Shown: in pieces, positions 24,879-33,641 of the stretch
Layout: each line of letters opens with the position of its first letter
How positions within the stretch are numbered: position 1 is the first letter of the stretch
From: DASUZB01 sp036377075
GTDB lineage: Bacteria > Actinomycetota > CALGFH01
DNA length: 64,000 nucleotides
Direction: 5' to 3'
Assembly: GCA_036377075.1 (NCBI GenBank)
Contig: DASUZB010000088.1
Location: 15,951 to 79,950 of the forward strand
The notes under the pieces: model-generated
What the model saw: the letters and a program-made list of their open reading frames with translations, nothing else
Told to the model about the DNA's origin: nothing
Databases searched by the model: none
Translations under genes and position numbers: made by a program

Positions 24879-26060
24879 GTGCCCGACGAGCACTCCTGCC
24901 CGAGCTGCGGTGCCGCCACCGTCGAGCTGTTCCACCGGGAGACGGGTGTCCCGGTCAACAGCTGCCTGCTGCTGGCGACCGAGGAGGAGGCGCGGGCGTT
25001 CCCGCGGGGCACCATCGCGCTCGGCTTCTGCCACGGCTGCGGCTTCATCTCCAACACCGCGTTCGACCCGGCCCTGGCCGAGTACTCCAGCCGCTACGAG
25101 GAGACCCAGGCCTTCTCGCCGCGCTTCCAGCGCTTCGAGGACGAGCTCGCCCGCCGCCTGGTCGACCGCTTCGACCTGCACGGCAAGGACGTCCTCGAGA
25201 TCGGCTGCGGCAAGGGCTCGTTCCTGCTGCGCGTCTGCGAGCTCGGCGCCAACCGCGGCATCGGGATCGACCCCAGCGTGGTGCTGGAACGCGTCCAGCA
25301 GCCGGCCGCCGGCGAGGTCCGCTTCATCGCCGACCTGTACCGCAAGGAGCACGCGGAGCTGCCGGCCGACTTCGTGATCTGCCGCCACACCCTCGAGCAC
25401 ATCTACGACGTCGCCGGGTTCGTGGACCTGCTCCGCGCCAACCTGGCCGGGCGCAGCGCCACCACCGTCTTCTTCGAGCTGCCCGACACGCTGCGGGTGC
25501 TCGAGGAGGTCGCCTTCTGGGACGTCTACTACGAGCACTGCTCCTACTTCACCATCGGCTCGCTGGTGCGGCTGTTCGAGCGCACCGGGTTCACCGTGCT
25601 CGACGCCCGCCTCGACTACGACGACCAGTACGTCCTGCTGGAGGCGCGCACCGACGAGGCCGCCGCTGGGTCACCGGCCGGCCCGGTCGACCAGGTCGCC
25701 GACGTGGCCGCGGCGGCGCAGCGGTTCCAGCGCCGCTACCGGGCGCAGCTCGCCGCCTGGGACGAGCGCCTCGGCGGCCTGTTCGCCGACGGCAAGCGCG
25801 CCGTCGTCTGGGGCGCCGGCTCCAAGGGCGTCGCCTTCCTGTGCGCCCTGCCCGCCGCCGAGCGGATCGAGGTGGCGGTCGACATCAACCCGTACAAGCA
25901 CGGCATGTTCATGGCCGCCACCGGCCAGCGCATCGTGCCGCCGGCGTTCCTGGCCGACTACCGCCCGGACGTGGTGATCGTGATGAACCCGATCTACCGC
26001 GAGGAGATCCGGGCCGAACTGGACCGCATCGGCGTGGACGCCGAGGTGGTGGCGGTCTGA
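24879..26060 (+). CDS. SAM-dependent methyltransferase related to sugar C-methyltransferases (393 aa)
   Basis: An N-terminal zinc-ribbon (CPSCGAAT, then CHGCGF) precedes a SAM domain (VLEIGCGKGSFLL near residue 105), a YYEHCSYFTIGSL segment equivalent to the HEH region of TylCIII enzymes, and a C-terminal domain with VVWGAGSKGVAF and VDINPYKHG. The C-terminal part matches the two TylCIII-type enzymes at 5584 and 27883, but the centre is distinct, so its substrate is likely different. GTG 24879 is preceded by AAAGGAGC. It forms a run with the SDR upstream and the asparagine-synthetase-like gene 15 bp downstream. Confidence 0.82.
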   Translation: MPDEHSCPSCGAATVELFHRETGVPVNSCLLLATEEEARAFPRGTIALGFCHGCGFISNTAFDPALAEYSSRYEETQAFSPRFQRFEDELARRLVDRFDLHGKDVLEIGCGKGSFLLRVCELGANRGIGIDPSVVLERVQQPAAGEVRFIADLYRKEHAELPADFVICRHTLEHIYDVAGFVDLLRANLAGRSATTVFFELPDTLRVLEEVAFWDVYYEHCSYFTIGSLVRLFERTGFTVLDARLDYDDQYVLLEARTDEAAAGSPAGPVDQVADVAAAAQRFQRRYRAQLAAWDERLGGLFADGKRAVVWGAGSKGVAFLCALPAAERIEVAVDINPYKHGMFMAATGQRIVPPAFLADYRPDVVIVMNPIYREEIRAELDRIGVDAEVVAV

Positions 26061-26064
26061 CGAT

Positions 26065-26072
26065 AGGAGGGG
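26065..26072 (+). promoter_or_regulatory. Strong ribosome-binding site setting a TTG start
   Basis: AGGAGGGG lies 3 bp before TTG 26076 (the GGAGG core is 5 bp away). It decides the start of the asparagine-synthetase-like protein and therefore that residue 2 is Pro. Confidence 0.6.
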
Positions 26073-26075
26073 ACC

Positions 26076-27881
26076 TTGCCTGGCATCGCGGGCGTGATCG
26101 CCCATGAGCGCCGGCCGGTGGCCGCGCGCCTCGACCGGATGGTCGCGGCCATGCGCCACCGTCCCTGGTACACCTCGCGGACGGCGGTGGTCCCCGGCGC
26201 CGGCTTCGCCGCGGTCGGCTGGCGGGAGCCGCCGGCGCTCGCCCGGCGGGGCCAGGTCATGCTCGCCCTCGCCGGCGACGTGTACGACGTCGAGCCCGGC
26301 CCGGCGCCGGCGAGCAGGGCGGCGCTCGCCGCCGCCCTGCTCGACCGCTTCGTCAGCGGGGGCGCGCTCGCCCTCGCCGGGCTCAACGGCGTCTACGCCG
26401 CGCTGGTGTGGGAGCGGGACGCCGGCCGGCTGACGATCGTCAACGACCGCTACGGCTTCCAGAAGCTCTACTGGTGGCTGGCGCCCGACGGGCTGGAGGT
26501 GGCCACCGAGCCGAAGGCGCTCGCCTCCCACCCCCGCTTCGACCGCTCGGTGAGCGAGCTGGCCCTGGCCGACTTCCTCACCGTCGGCCACTTCCTCGAA
26601 GACCGCGTCTTCTACGACCGGGTCAAGCTGCTCCCGCCCGCGAGCGTCGCGGTGTGGGAGGGCGAGAAGCTGGTGGCGCAGCCGTACTGGGACTACGAGC
26701 TGCCGCTCGCCGGCGCGAGCGCCGAGGCCGGCGACGCCGCCGTGGACGAGTACGCGCGGCTGCTGCGGGCGGCGGTCGCGCGCCGGGCGGAGCCCGGCAT
26801 CGCCCTGCCGCTCACCGGCGGGCTCGACTCGCGCGTGCTCGCCGGGTTCCTGCACGAGGAGGCGCCCGACCTCGAGGTCGTCACCACCACCGTGGGCCAC
26901 GACCACGCCAACGACGTCCGCTTCGGGCGGCAGCTCGCCGGCGCGCTCGGCTACCCGCACGCCTTCGCGCCGGTCGGGCCGAGCTACATCGCCGACCACG
27001 CCGAGGAGGGCATCGCCGCGCTCGACGGCGCCGGCATCTGCTCGACCTTCTGGATCCTGGCCGCCAACCCGGTGTTCGAGTCCAGCGGCGCCGCGGCCGC
27101 CTGGTGCGGCTTCCTCGGCGGCGCGCTCGCGGGCGGCGACCTGCCCCGCGGCGTCAACGCCCGCAGCGACCCGAGCCTGGCGCTGATGACGCTGTGGCGC
27201 GCCAAGTTCGCCCGCTACTGCAGCGAGGCGGAGCTGGCCCGGCTGCTCAAGCCGGGCGTGTACGCGGCCGTCCGCGGCGAGGCGTTCGCCGCCGTGCAGC
27301 GCGCCTTCATCGCCGCCGCCACCGACGACGCGCTCAACCGCTGCACCTACGTGGACCTGCGCGAGAAGCGGCGCCGCTTCACTAGCGCCTACCGGGAGCT
27401 GTTCGGGCTCTCCTGCCGGCCGGTGGAGCCGTTCGCGGACAACGAGCTGGTCGACTTCGTCCTGCGCCTGCCCAAGCAGGCGATGGTCGACCAGCGCCTG
27501 TACCGCCGCATGGTGGTGCGCCACCTCCCGGTGCTCGCCCAGGTCCCGTACGCGAAGACCGGCGCGCCGGTCGACGACTCGCGGGTGCGCTACTGGTCAC
27601 GGCGGGTCGCCGGCCGCGCCAGGGCCGAGGTCGCGGCGCGCCTGCCCGAGCTCGCCGGTTCGCTGCACGACACCAAGGCCTACGTCCACTACGACGAGTG
27701 GGTGCGCGCCGGCTCGCGCCGCTTCATCGAGGACGCCCTGCGCCCCGAGTACCTGGAGGACCTGCTCGACGTCGACGCGGTGCGGGCGCTGGTGGCCGAC
27801 CACATGGAGGGCCGCGCCAACCAGCACGGCAAGGTTTGCGCGCTGGCGACGTTCGCGCTGTGGCGCCGCTGGTACGGGTGA
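26076..27881 (+). CDS. Asparagine-synthetase-like protein lacking the N-terminal catalytic Cys (601 aa)
   Basis: The N-terminal half (about 1-200) has the Ntn-hydrolase glutaminase fold, with NDRYGFQKLYWW as the glutamine-site loop, and the C-terminal half is the ATP-dependent amidotransferase domain with PLTGGLDSRVLAG near residue 245 (pyrophosphate loop). Normal AsnB begins MCGIAG; here TTG is followed by Pro, giving MPGIAG, so glutamine hydrolysis should be lost. It might use ammonia, form another amide or adenylate a different acid. Such homologues in sugar clusters are thought to amidate uronic acids or other polymer components (inference). It converges on the next gene with 1 bp between stops. 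Confidence 0.82.
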   Translation: MPGIAGVIAHERRPVAARLDRMVAAMRHRPWYTSRTAVVPGAGFAAVGWREPPALARRGQVMLALAGDVYDVEPGPAPASRAALAAALLDRFVSGGALALAGLNGVYAALVWERDAGRLTIVNDRYGFQKLYWWLAPDGLEVATEPKALASHPRFDRSVSELALADFLTVGHFLEDRVFYDRVKLLPPASVAVWEGEKLVAQPYWDYELPLAGASAEAGDAAVDEYARLLRAAVARRAEPGIALPLTGGLDSRVLAGFLHEEAPDLEVVTTTVGHDHANDVRFGRQLAGALGYPHAFAPVGPSYIADHAEEGIAALDGAGICSTFWILAANPVFESSGAAAAWCGFLGGALAGGDLPRGVNARSDPSLALMTLWRAKFARYCSEAELARLLKPGVYAAVRGEAFAAVQRAFIAAATDDALNRCTYVDLREKRRRFTSAYRELFGLSCRPVEPFADNELVDFVLRLPKQAMVDQRLYRRMVVRHLPVLAQVPYAKTGAPVDDSRVRYWSRRVAGRARAEVAARLPELAGSLHDTKAYVHYDEWVRAGSRRFIEDALRPEYLEDLLDVDAVRALVADHMEGRANQHGKVCALATFALWRRWYG

Positions 27882-27882
27882 G

Positions 27883-29112
27883 CTACAGGACCTTCGGCGC
27901 CGGCACCGGGACGATGAAGCGGCCGCCGGCGCGGCGGTAGGCGTCCTGCTGGGCGAGGACCTCGTCGGCGAAGTTCCAGGCGAGCAGCAGCACGTAGTCG
28001 GGGCGGTCGGCGAGCAGGCGGGCCGGGTCGGCGATCGGCAGGCGCACGCCGGGCATGTAGCGGCCTTGCTTGTGGACGTTGCGGTCGACCACGTAGTCGA
28101 TCGTCTCGCTGCCCACCCCGACGTAGTTGAGCAGGGTGGCGCCCTTGGCGGCGGCGCCGTAGGCGGCGATCCGCGCACCCTGGGCCTTGAGCTCGGCGAG
28201 CAGCGCCAGCAGCCCCTTCTTGACGCCCGCGACGCGGGCGGCGAAGTCGCGGTAGTAGCCCGCCGCGACCAGCCCGTGCGCCGCCTCGTCGGCGACGTAG
28301 CCGCGCACGGTCTCGTCGGGCTCGCCCTGGCGGCGCACGAACAGCCGCAGCGAGCCGCCGTGCACCGGGTAGTGCTCCACCCGCGCGAGCACCAGGCCGT
28401 GCCTGGCGAACAGCCCTTGCAGCGCGGTCACCGAGAAGTAGCAGTGGTGCTCGTGGTAGATGGTGTCGAACTCGCAGCGGTCGATCAGGTCGCGCACGTA
28501 GGGGGCCTCGATCACCGCCACGCCGTGCGGGGCGAGCAGCAGGCCGACGCCGGCCACGAAGCCGTTCAGGTCGGGCACGTGGGCCAGGACGTTGTTGGCC
28601 AGCACGACGTCGGCCCGCTTGCCCTCGGCGACCAGGCAGGCGGCCAGGCCGCGGTCGAAGAAGGCGCGCAGGGTCGGGATGCCGGCCTCCTGCGCGGCCC
28701 TGGCCGGCCCCTCGGCCGGGTCGATGCCGAGCACCGGCACGCCCTGCTTGGCGAAGTGGCGCAGCAGGTAGCCGTCGTTGGAGGCGAGCTCGACCACCAG
28801 GCTGCGCTCGCCGAGGCCCTCCTCGTCGACCAGCCGCTCGGCGTTGCGCCGCGCGTGCTCCACCAGCGCGTCGGAGAACGACGAGTAGTACGGGTAGTCC
28901 TGGGTGAACAGCGTCTCCGCCGAGACCGTCTGCAGCAGCTGGACCAGCGAGCAGGCCGCGCAGAAGGCGACCTGCAGCGGGTAGAACGCCTCCGGCTCCT
29001 CGAGCCGGGACGGCTCGACCAGGGCGTCCGCCAGGGGCGTCTCGCCCAGGTCGAGGATCGGCTCGAGGCCGCTCGCGCCGCAGGAACGGCACGCCTGGAT
29101 CAGCTCGTGCAT
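27883..29112 (-). CDS. TylCIII/NovU-type sugar C-methyltransferase, copy B (409 aa)
   Basis: Domain order equals that of copy A: zinc-binding CRSCGAS and CAACSLVQ, SAM motif VVELASNDGYLL, FDTIYHEHHCYFS, and a C-terminal AYGAAAKGATLLNY domain. Many central residues match copy A, but the two are clearly diverged paralogues. It should C-methylate an NDP-4-keto-6-deoxysugar. ATG 29112 has AAGGAG upstream. It follows the nucleotidyltransferase at 29145 on the same strand, 32 bp apart; here the nucleotidyltransferase comes first, the reverse of module A. Confidence 0.86.
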   Translation of the reverse strand: MHELIQACRSCGASGLEPILDLGETPLADALVEPSRLEEPEAFYPLQVAFCAACSLVQLLQTVSAETLFTQDYPYYSSFSDALVEHARRNAERLVDEEGLGERSLVVELASNDGYLLRHFAKQGVPVLGIDPAEGPARAAQEAGIPTLRAFFDRGLAACLVAEGKRADVVLANNVLAHVPDLNGFVAGVGLLLAPHGVAVIEAPYVRDLIDRCEFDTIYHEHHCYFSVTALQGLFARHGLVLARVEHYPVHGGSLRLFVRRQGEPDETVRGYVADEAAHGLVAAGYYRDFAARVAGVKKGLLALLAELKAQGARIAAYGAAAKGATLLNYVGVGSETIDYVVDRNVHKQGRYMPGVRLPIADPARLLADRPDYVLLLAWNFADEVLAQQDAYRRAGGRFIVPVPAPKVL

Positions 29113-29144
29113 CGCGGGGCTCACTCCTTGCTCGCCGGCAGCGG

Positions 29145-29918
29145 CTAGTCCCACACCTTCCACGGCGGCCGTGGCTGCTCCCAGAGGGACTCGAGCAGCT
29201 TCTTGTCCCGCAGGGTGTCCATGCACTGCCAGAAGGAGTAGTGCCGGTAGGCCATCAGCTGGCCGTCGGCGGCCAGGCCCTCGAGCGGCTCCCGCTCCCA
29301 GGTGGTGTCGTCGCCGGCGACGTAGTCGAGCACGCCCGGCTCCAGCACGAAGAAGGCGCCGTTGATCCAGCCCTCGCCGAGCTGCGGCTTCTCCGAGAAG
29401 CGGCGCACCACGTCGCCTTCGAGGTCGAGCCGGCCGAAGCGGGCCGGCGGGCGCACCGCGGTGACGGTCGCCAGGCGCCCGTGGCCGCGGTGGAAGGCGA
29501 CCAGCTTGTCGAGGTCGATGTCGGCGACGCCGTCGCCCCAGGTCAGCATGAAGGGCTCGTCGCCGATGTAGGGGGCGAGCCGCTTGATGCGGCCGCCGGT
29601 GGCGGTCTCCAGGCCGGTGTCGACCAGCTCGACGGTCCAGTCCTCGCGGTGGCTGCCGCCGTGCCGTCTGACCTCGCCGTCGCGCGAGTTGACGGTCAGG
29701 TTGCCGTTGTAGGAGCAGTACTCCACCAGCCAGCGCTTGATGTGCTCGCCCTTGTAGCCGAGGGCGACGACGAAGTCGCGGTAGCCGTAGTGGTGGTAGA
29801 TCTTGAGGATGTGCCACAGGATCGGCCGTCCACCGATCTCGACCATTGGCTTGGGCCGGACCTCGGTCTCCTCGGCCAACCGCGTCCCGAGCCCCCCGGC
29901 AAGGATGACGACCTTCAA
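29145..29918 (-). CDS. rfbF: Glucose-1-phosphate cytidylyltransferase, copy B (257 aa)
   Basis: The N-terminal VVILAGGLGTRLAEETE with RPKPMVEIGGRPILWH is canonical for RfbF, as are LTWGDGVADID (metal-binding Asp) and FWQCMDTLRDKK at the end. It makes CDP-glucose from CTP and glucose-1-phosphate. Start TTG 29918 gives the family-standard N-terminus and has GAGGAAGG upstream. It is first in a two-gene leftward operon with the C-methyltransferase. The CDP-glucose 4,6-dehydratase that normally follows is absent from the window. Confidence 0.88.
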   Translation of the reverse strand: MKVVILAGGLGTRLAEETEVRPKPMVEIGGRPILWHILKIYHHYGYRDFVVALGYKGEHIKRWLVEYCSYNGNLTVNSRDGEVRRHGGSHREDWTVELVDTGLETATGGRIKRLAPYIGDEPFMLTWGDGVADIDLDKLVAFHRGHGRLATVTAVRPPARFGRLDLEGDVVRRFSEKPQLGEGWINGAFFVLEPGVLDYVAGDDTTWEREPLEGLAADGQLMAYRHYSFWQCMDTLRDKKLLESLWEQPRPPWKVWD

Positions 29919-30163
29919 GCTGCTGGATCCTTCCTCGCGGCGTAGCCAGCCGCGTCGCCTGCCTGCACGACGGCACGCCACGGCCGGGACCCGCCTTCGG
30001 CCCCGGCGGCGACGCTCGCCACCCCATTGTGGGAGCCGTGGGCGCGGCCCTGGTCCCCACGGGTAGGGAGCCTGCCTACGGCGATCGAACGATTCAGGAC
30101 GGCCCCGCAGGCAGGACGCCGGTGGCCGGGGCGGACGACCCGCTCACCGTGCGGCAGACGCGT

Positions 30164-31123
30164 TCAGGCGGCCTGGTCGCTGGCAGGGCGGCCGCGGCGG
30201 TCCGGGGCGACCGCGCCGCGGGCCAGGCGGGCGAGCTGGGGCACGACCATCACGGCGTCCTTGCCGAGGCTCTTGTAGTGGCGGCCGACCCAGCGCAGCA
30301 TCTCGGCGTAGCAGGCGGCGCGCTCGCGCGGCGGCAGCGGGGAGCGCCGGATGGCGCGGACGAACTCGAACCCCTGCTTCCAGACTGGGAGCACGACCCG
30401 GACGCGGCGGTTGGGGTCGAACCAGGCGGTGCGGCCGCTGCGCACCTTGTGCGCCCTGGTGGAGCGGCCCTCGTGCTCGCGCGACCAGAACAGCTCCTCG
30501 TCGACCTCGGCGAAGCGCCCGTAGAGGCCGAGCTCGGCCAGCATCACCCGGTCGGAGGCGACGTAGGGGCCCATCAGCCGGGTGCGGCGCAGCGCCTCGG
30601 TGCGGACCACGCCGAACACCGGGAAGCAGCGGTAGCGCAGCCCGGTGAGGGCGTGGAGGCGCTCGCGCACCCGCGGCGAGCCCGCCTTCCAGGCGTAGCG
30701 GTACGGCCTGGTGCGCCTGCCGGCGGCGTCGACGATCGCCACCTGCGGGTGGCAGAGGACCACGTCGGGCTCGCGGTCGAGCAGCTCGACGCAGCGGCCG
30801 AGGAAGTCGGGCAGGCAGAGGTCGTCGTGCGCGGCCAGCTTGAAGTACTCGCCCCTGGCGAGCGTCATCACCCGGTTGTGGTTCCAGGTGGCGCCGCGGT
30901 TGACCTCCTCCCTGAGGTAGCGCACGCGCGCGTCGCGCTCGGCGTAGGCCCGGCAGATGCGCTCGGTGTCGTCGCTGGAGCCGTTGTCGGAGATGATCAG
31001 CTCGAAATCGGTGAAGCGCTGGGCGAGCAGGTGGTCGAGCGTCTCGGCGAGGAAGTTGGCGCCGTCGTAGACGGGCATGCCGATGCTCACCCGTGGGGCG
31101 CGCCCGCCCACCGCCTGCTCCAT
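30164..31123 (-). CDS. Family 2 glycosyltransferase (319 aa)
   Basis: VSIGMPVYDGANFLAETL, LIISDNGSSDDT and the AAHDDLCLPDFL segment (DxD equivalent: His-Asp-Asp) identify a GT-A glycosyltransferase. ATG 31123 has GGGAGG upstream. No membrane helices are seen. It is monocistronic, separated by 245 bp from the rfbF start on its left; that gap has no clear signals. It probably adds a side-chain or late sugar. Confidence 0.85.
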   Translation of the reverse strand: MEQAVGGRAPRVSIGMPVYDGANFLAETLDHLLAQRFTDFELIISDNGSSDDTERICRAYAERDARVRYLREEVNRGATWNHNRVMTLARGEYFKLAAHDDLCLPDFLGRCVELLDREPDVVLCHPQVAIVDAAGRRTRPYRYAWKAGSPRVRERLHALTGLRYRCFPVFGVVRTEALRRTRLMGPYVASDRVMLAELGLYGRFAEVDEELFWSREHEGRSTRAHKVRSGRTAWFDPNRRVRVVLPVWKQGFEFVRAIRRSPLPPRERAACYAEMLRWVGRHYKSLGKDAVMVVPQLARLARGAVAPDRRGRPASDQAA

Positions 31124-31400
31124 CGAACCTCCCGTTCTCGGTGCAGAAACGGCCGGCGGCCAGTCTCCGCCAACCGGATCGAGCCCGAATCCGCAGATCG
31201 GCGTAGCGAACCTACGCCCCACACGCCGGCACGGCGTCTACCTGCACCGTTACGCCTGCTGCCCGGCGTGGCCAGTTGGGTTTGCGCAATATTGCGGCGA
31301 TGAATTCTTGACCAAACTGTTGCACGGAATTCCCGGTGCCTGTCAGTATCACCTCCCCCCACGAACCGGTCCCGGCAGGCTCACCGTGACAGGAGTCCCC

Positions 31401-32546
31401 ATGCCCCGCCGCCCGCGGCACCTCGCAGGCTCCGTTGCACCCTCCGCCGCGGCGCGCCGCGCCCGCCGGCCGCGCCACGCGGCCGCGCGTGCCGGCCGCG
31501 GCCGCGTCCTGCCGCTCGCCGGGCTGCTGCTGGTCGCCGCGGCGGCGTCCGCCTCGAACCCTCCGTCGCCGGCGCTGGCGGCGCCGACGTCGGTGGCCGA
31601 CTGCCTCGCCCGCGGCGGCCGCACCCAGGTGGGCGGGATCCTGCGCCAGCCCTGGCGGGCCGACCGCACCCCCGACGACCACACCTACGACCTGCGCCGG
31701 GCCACCTCGGTCGCCTACGGTCGCGGCAGCGTCTACCCGCTGCTGTTCGGCAAGGCCCGCGCGGGCACCAACCTGTGCGTGCTCGGCGGCCACGTCATCG
31801 GCCAGCAGCCCCGGGGGCTCACCTACCAGGCCGTCTACACCCGCTACAACGGCGACGGCCTGTGGGTGCAGGGCCGTGGCAGCTACCTGGTGTACGGCTT
31901 CCGCGCCGAGAACGTGGAGGACGGCATCTCCCTGCAGGGCGGCGACGGCGACTTCGCCGTGGTGCGCGGCGCCTACCTGTCCTACGTCCGCGACGACTGC
32001 ATCGAGAACGACAAGATCGTCGGCGGGCGCGTCGAGGACAGCCTGTTCGACGGCTGCTTCATGGGCATCAGCGAGCGTCCCGACGCCAACGCCCCGCCCT
32101 CCCGGGCGCCCGCGGGCGAGACCTTCACCATCGACCGGACGCTGATCCGCATCGCGCCACAGGCCAACGAGCGCGCCGCCGACGGCGCCGGCAACGGCCA
32201 GCTCTTCAAGTGGTCGGACGCCGCCAACCGGCTGGTGCTGCGCGACTCGGTCTTCCTGGTCGAGGAGGTCCCGATCCGCGGCTACACGCCGCTGGCGTTC
32301 CCGGCCGGCACCACCGCCCAGAACGTCACCCTGGTGTGGCTCGGCGCCGGCGCCTACCCGGGCCCGCTGCCGCGCGGCGTCACCGTGGTCCGCAACCGCT
32401 CGGTGTGGGAGACCGCCCGCGCCAACTGGCTGGTCGCCCACGGCTACGCCGCCGCCCGCCCCGCCCCCACGCGGCCCGCCACCACCCAGCCGCCCAAGCC
32501 CCCGTCGCAGGCGCACCACGGCTGCCAGCCCGACACGCACCCCTGA
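31401..32546 (+). CDS. Secreted protein with probable right-handed beta-helix domain (381 aa)
   Basis: A long basic N-terminus followed by VLPLAGLLLVAAAASASN is a signal peptide (possibly twin-arginine-like in charge, but no clear RRxFLK). The mature part has repeated short strand/turn units around residues 140-230 (GDGLWVQGRGSYLVYGF, VEDGISLQGG, DDCIENDKI, VEDSLFDGC), typical of parallel beta-helix polysaccharide-binding or lyase proteins. The C-terminus is Pro/Thr-rich. ATG 31401 follows AGGAG. At the edge of the polysaccharide locus it may cleave or bind the exported polymer. Catalytic residues cannot be assigned. The 277 bp upstream contains an AT-richer patch (31270-31330) that probably holds its promoter. 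Confidence 0.7.
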   Translation: MPRRPRHLAGSVAPSAAARRARRPRHAAARAGRGRVLPLAGLLLVAAAASASNPPSPALAAPTSVADCLARGGRTQVGGILRQPWRADRTPDDHTYDLRRATSVAYGRGSVYPLLFGKARAGTNLCVLGGHVIGQQPRGLTYQAVYTRYNGDGLWVQGRGSYLVYGFRAENVEDGISLQGGDGDFAVVRGAYLSYVRDDCIENDKIVGGRVEDSLFDGCFMGISERPDANAPPSRAPAGETFTIDRTLIRIAPQANERAADGAGNGQLFKWSDAANRLVLRDSVFLVEEVPIRGYTPLAFPAGTTAQNVTLVWLGAGAYPGPLPRGVTVVRNRSVWETARANWLVAHGYAAARPAPTRPATTQPPKPPSQAHHGCQPDTHP

Positions 32547-32604
32547 GCCGTCAGCGCCCAGTCGCGTCGCCGCCGTGACCGGCGGATGGTGCGGCCGGCC
32601 GGCC

Positions 32605-33483
32605 TCAGCCGCGGGGCACCGGGGCCGAGCCCTCCCGCCGCGGCTCGCCGGTCACGGCGGCGACGCGCAGGAGCTGCAGCTTGTCGTGCGAGGGTGTGCC
32701 GGGCGCCGCGGTGTAGAGCAGCAGACGCTGGTCTCGCTCGGGGATCAGCAGCACCTCGTAGTCGAGCTCCAGCTCGCCGACCAGTGGATGGGTGATGCGC
32801 TTGGTGGCCGAGCGCACCACCGCGACGTCGTGGGTCGCCCACAGCGCGGCGAACTCGGCGCTGTCAGCCCTCAACCGCTCGACCAGCTCGGCGATGCCGC
32901 GGTCGTCGGGGTAGCGGGCGGCGGCGGCGCGGAGGTCGGCCACCGCGCCGCGCAGCAGCTCCCGGCGGTCGGCGCGGGCGAGCGGGCCCTGGCCGTCCGC
33001 CTCCCGCAAGTACCCCCAGACGGCGTTGCGGCGCTCCGGCGGGAGCGCGGCGAAGTCGGTGATCAGCGCGACCGCCATCGCGTTCCACGCCAGGACCTCG
33101 TACTTGGCGTCGAGCACCAGCGCCGGGGTGTCGTCGAGCCGGTCGAGCAGGTGCAGGATGCCGGCGGGCACCTCCCGCGGCGGCCGGCGAGGCGGCCCGG
33201 GCGCCTGGTCGGCGAGCCGGAACAGGTGGTCGCGCTCGCTCGCCGCGAGCCGCAGCGCACGGGCGAGCGCCTCGAGCACCTGCGCGGACGGCCGCGGCCC
33301 GCGCGCCTGCTCGAGCCTGGCGTAGTAGTCCACCGAGATCCCGGCGAGCCGCGCGACCTCCTCGCGGCGCAGTCCCGGCGTGCGGCGCCTCCCCGCCCAG
33401 GCGGCCGGCCCCAACCCGGCCTCGGCGGGCCGCAGGCCCTCCCGGCGGCTGCGCAGGAAGCCGGCCAGCTCTCGCCTGTCCAT
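32605..33483 (-). CDS. XRE-family regulator with MmyB-like ligand domain (292 aa)
   Basis: An N-terminal helix-turn-helix (LRREEVARLAGISVDYYARL, residues about 35-60) is followed by a PAS-like MmyB domain (about 105-275) with VLAWNAMAVALI and HDVAVVRSATKRITHPLVGEL. MmyB-type regulators are widespread in actinobacteria and often stand opposite an oxidoreductase they control; the same layout occurs here, with a zinc-free quinone reductase 158 bp away on the other strand. It probably represses or activates that gene in response to a small molecule. No operator repeat was picked out in the gap. Confidence 0.85.
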   Translation of the reverse strand: MDRRELAGFLRSRREGLRPAEAGLGPAAWAGRRRTPGLRREEVARLAGISVDYYARLEQARGPRPSAQVLEALARALRLAASERDHLFRLADQAPGPPRRPPREVPAGILHLLDRLDDTPALVLDAKYEVLAWNAMAVALITDFAALPPERRNAVWGYLREADGQGPLARADRRELLRGAVADLRAAAARYPDDRGIAELVERLRADSAEFAALWATHDVAVVRSATKRITHPLVGELELDYEVLLIPERDQRLLLYTAAPGTPSHDKLQLLRVAAVTGEPRREGSAPVPRG

Positions 33484-33641
33484 CCCAGCAGGATGCCTCG
33501 TGCCGTGTTGGCGAACAAGGGAGTGCCGATCCCTGGATGACCCGGCCCTGGCCGCGCCGGCGTCGCGGCGCGAGGCTGGCGGCGGAGGTGGCGACTGGCG
33601 GTCGCCCGCCAGCGCCGCGAGGAGACGGCCGGAGGTGGTGG

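Noticed and set aside
31301..31350. TTGACC at 31308 as a promoter of the secreted beta-helix protein
   Set aside because: No acceptable -10 lies at 16-19 bp; the only TATC-like sequence is 30 bp away.
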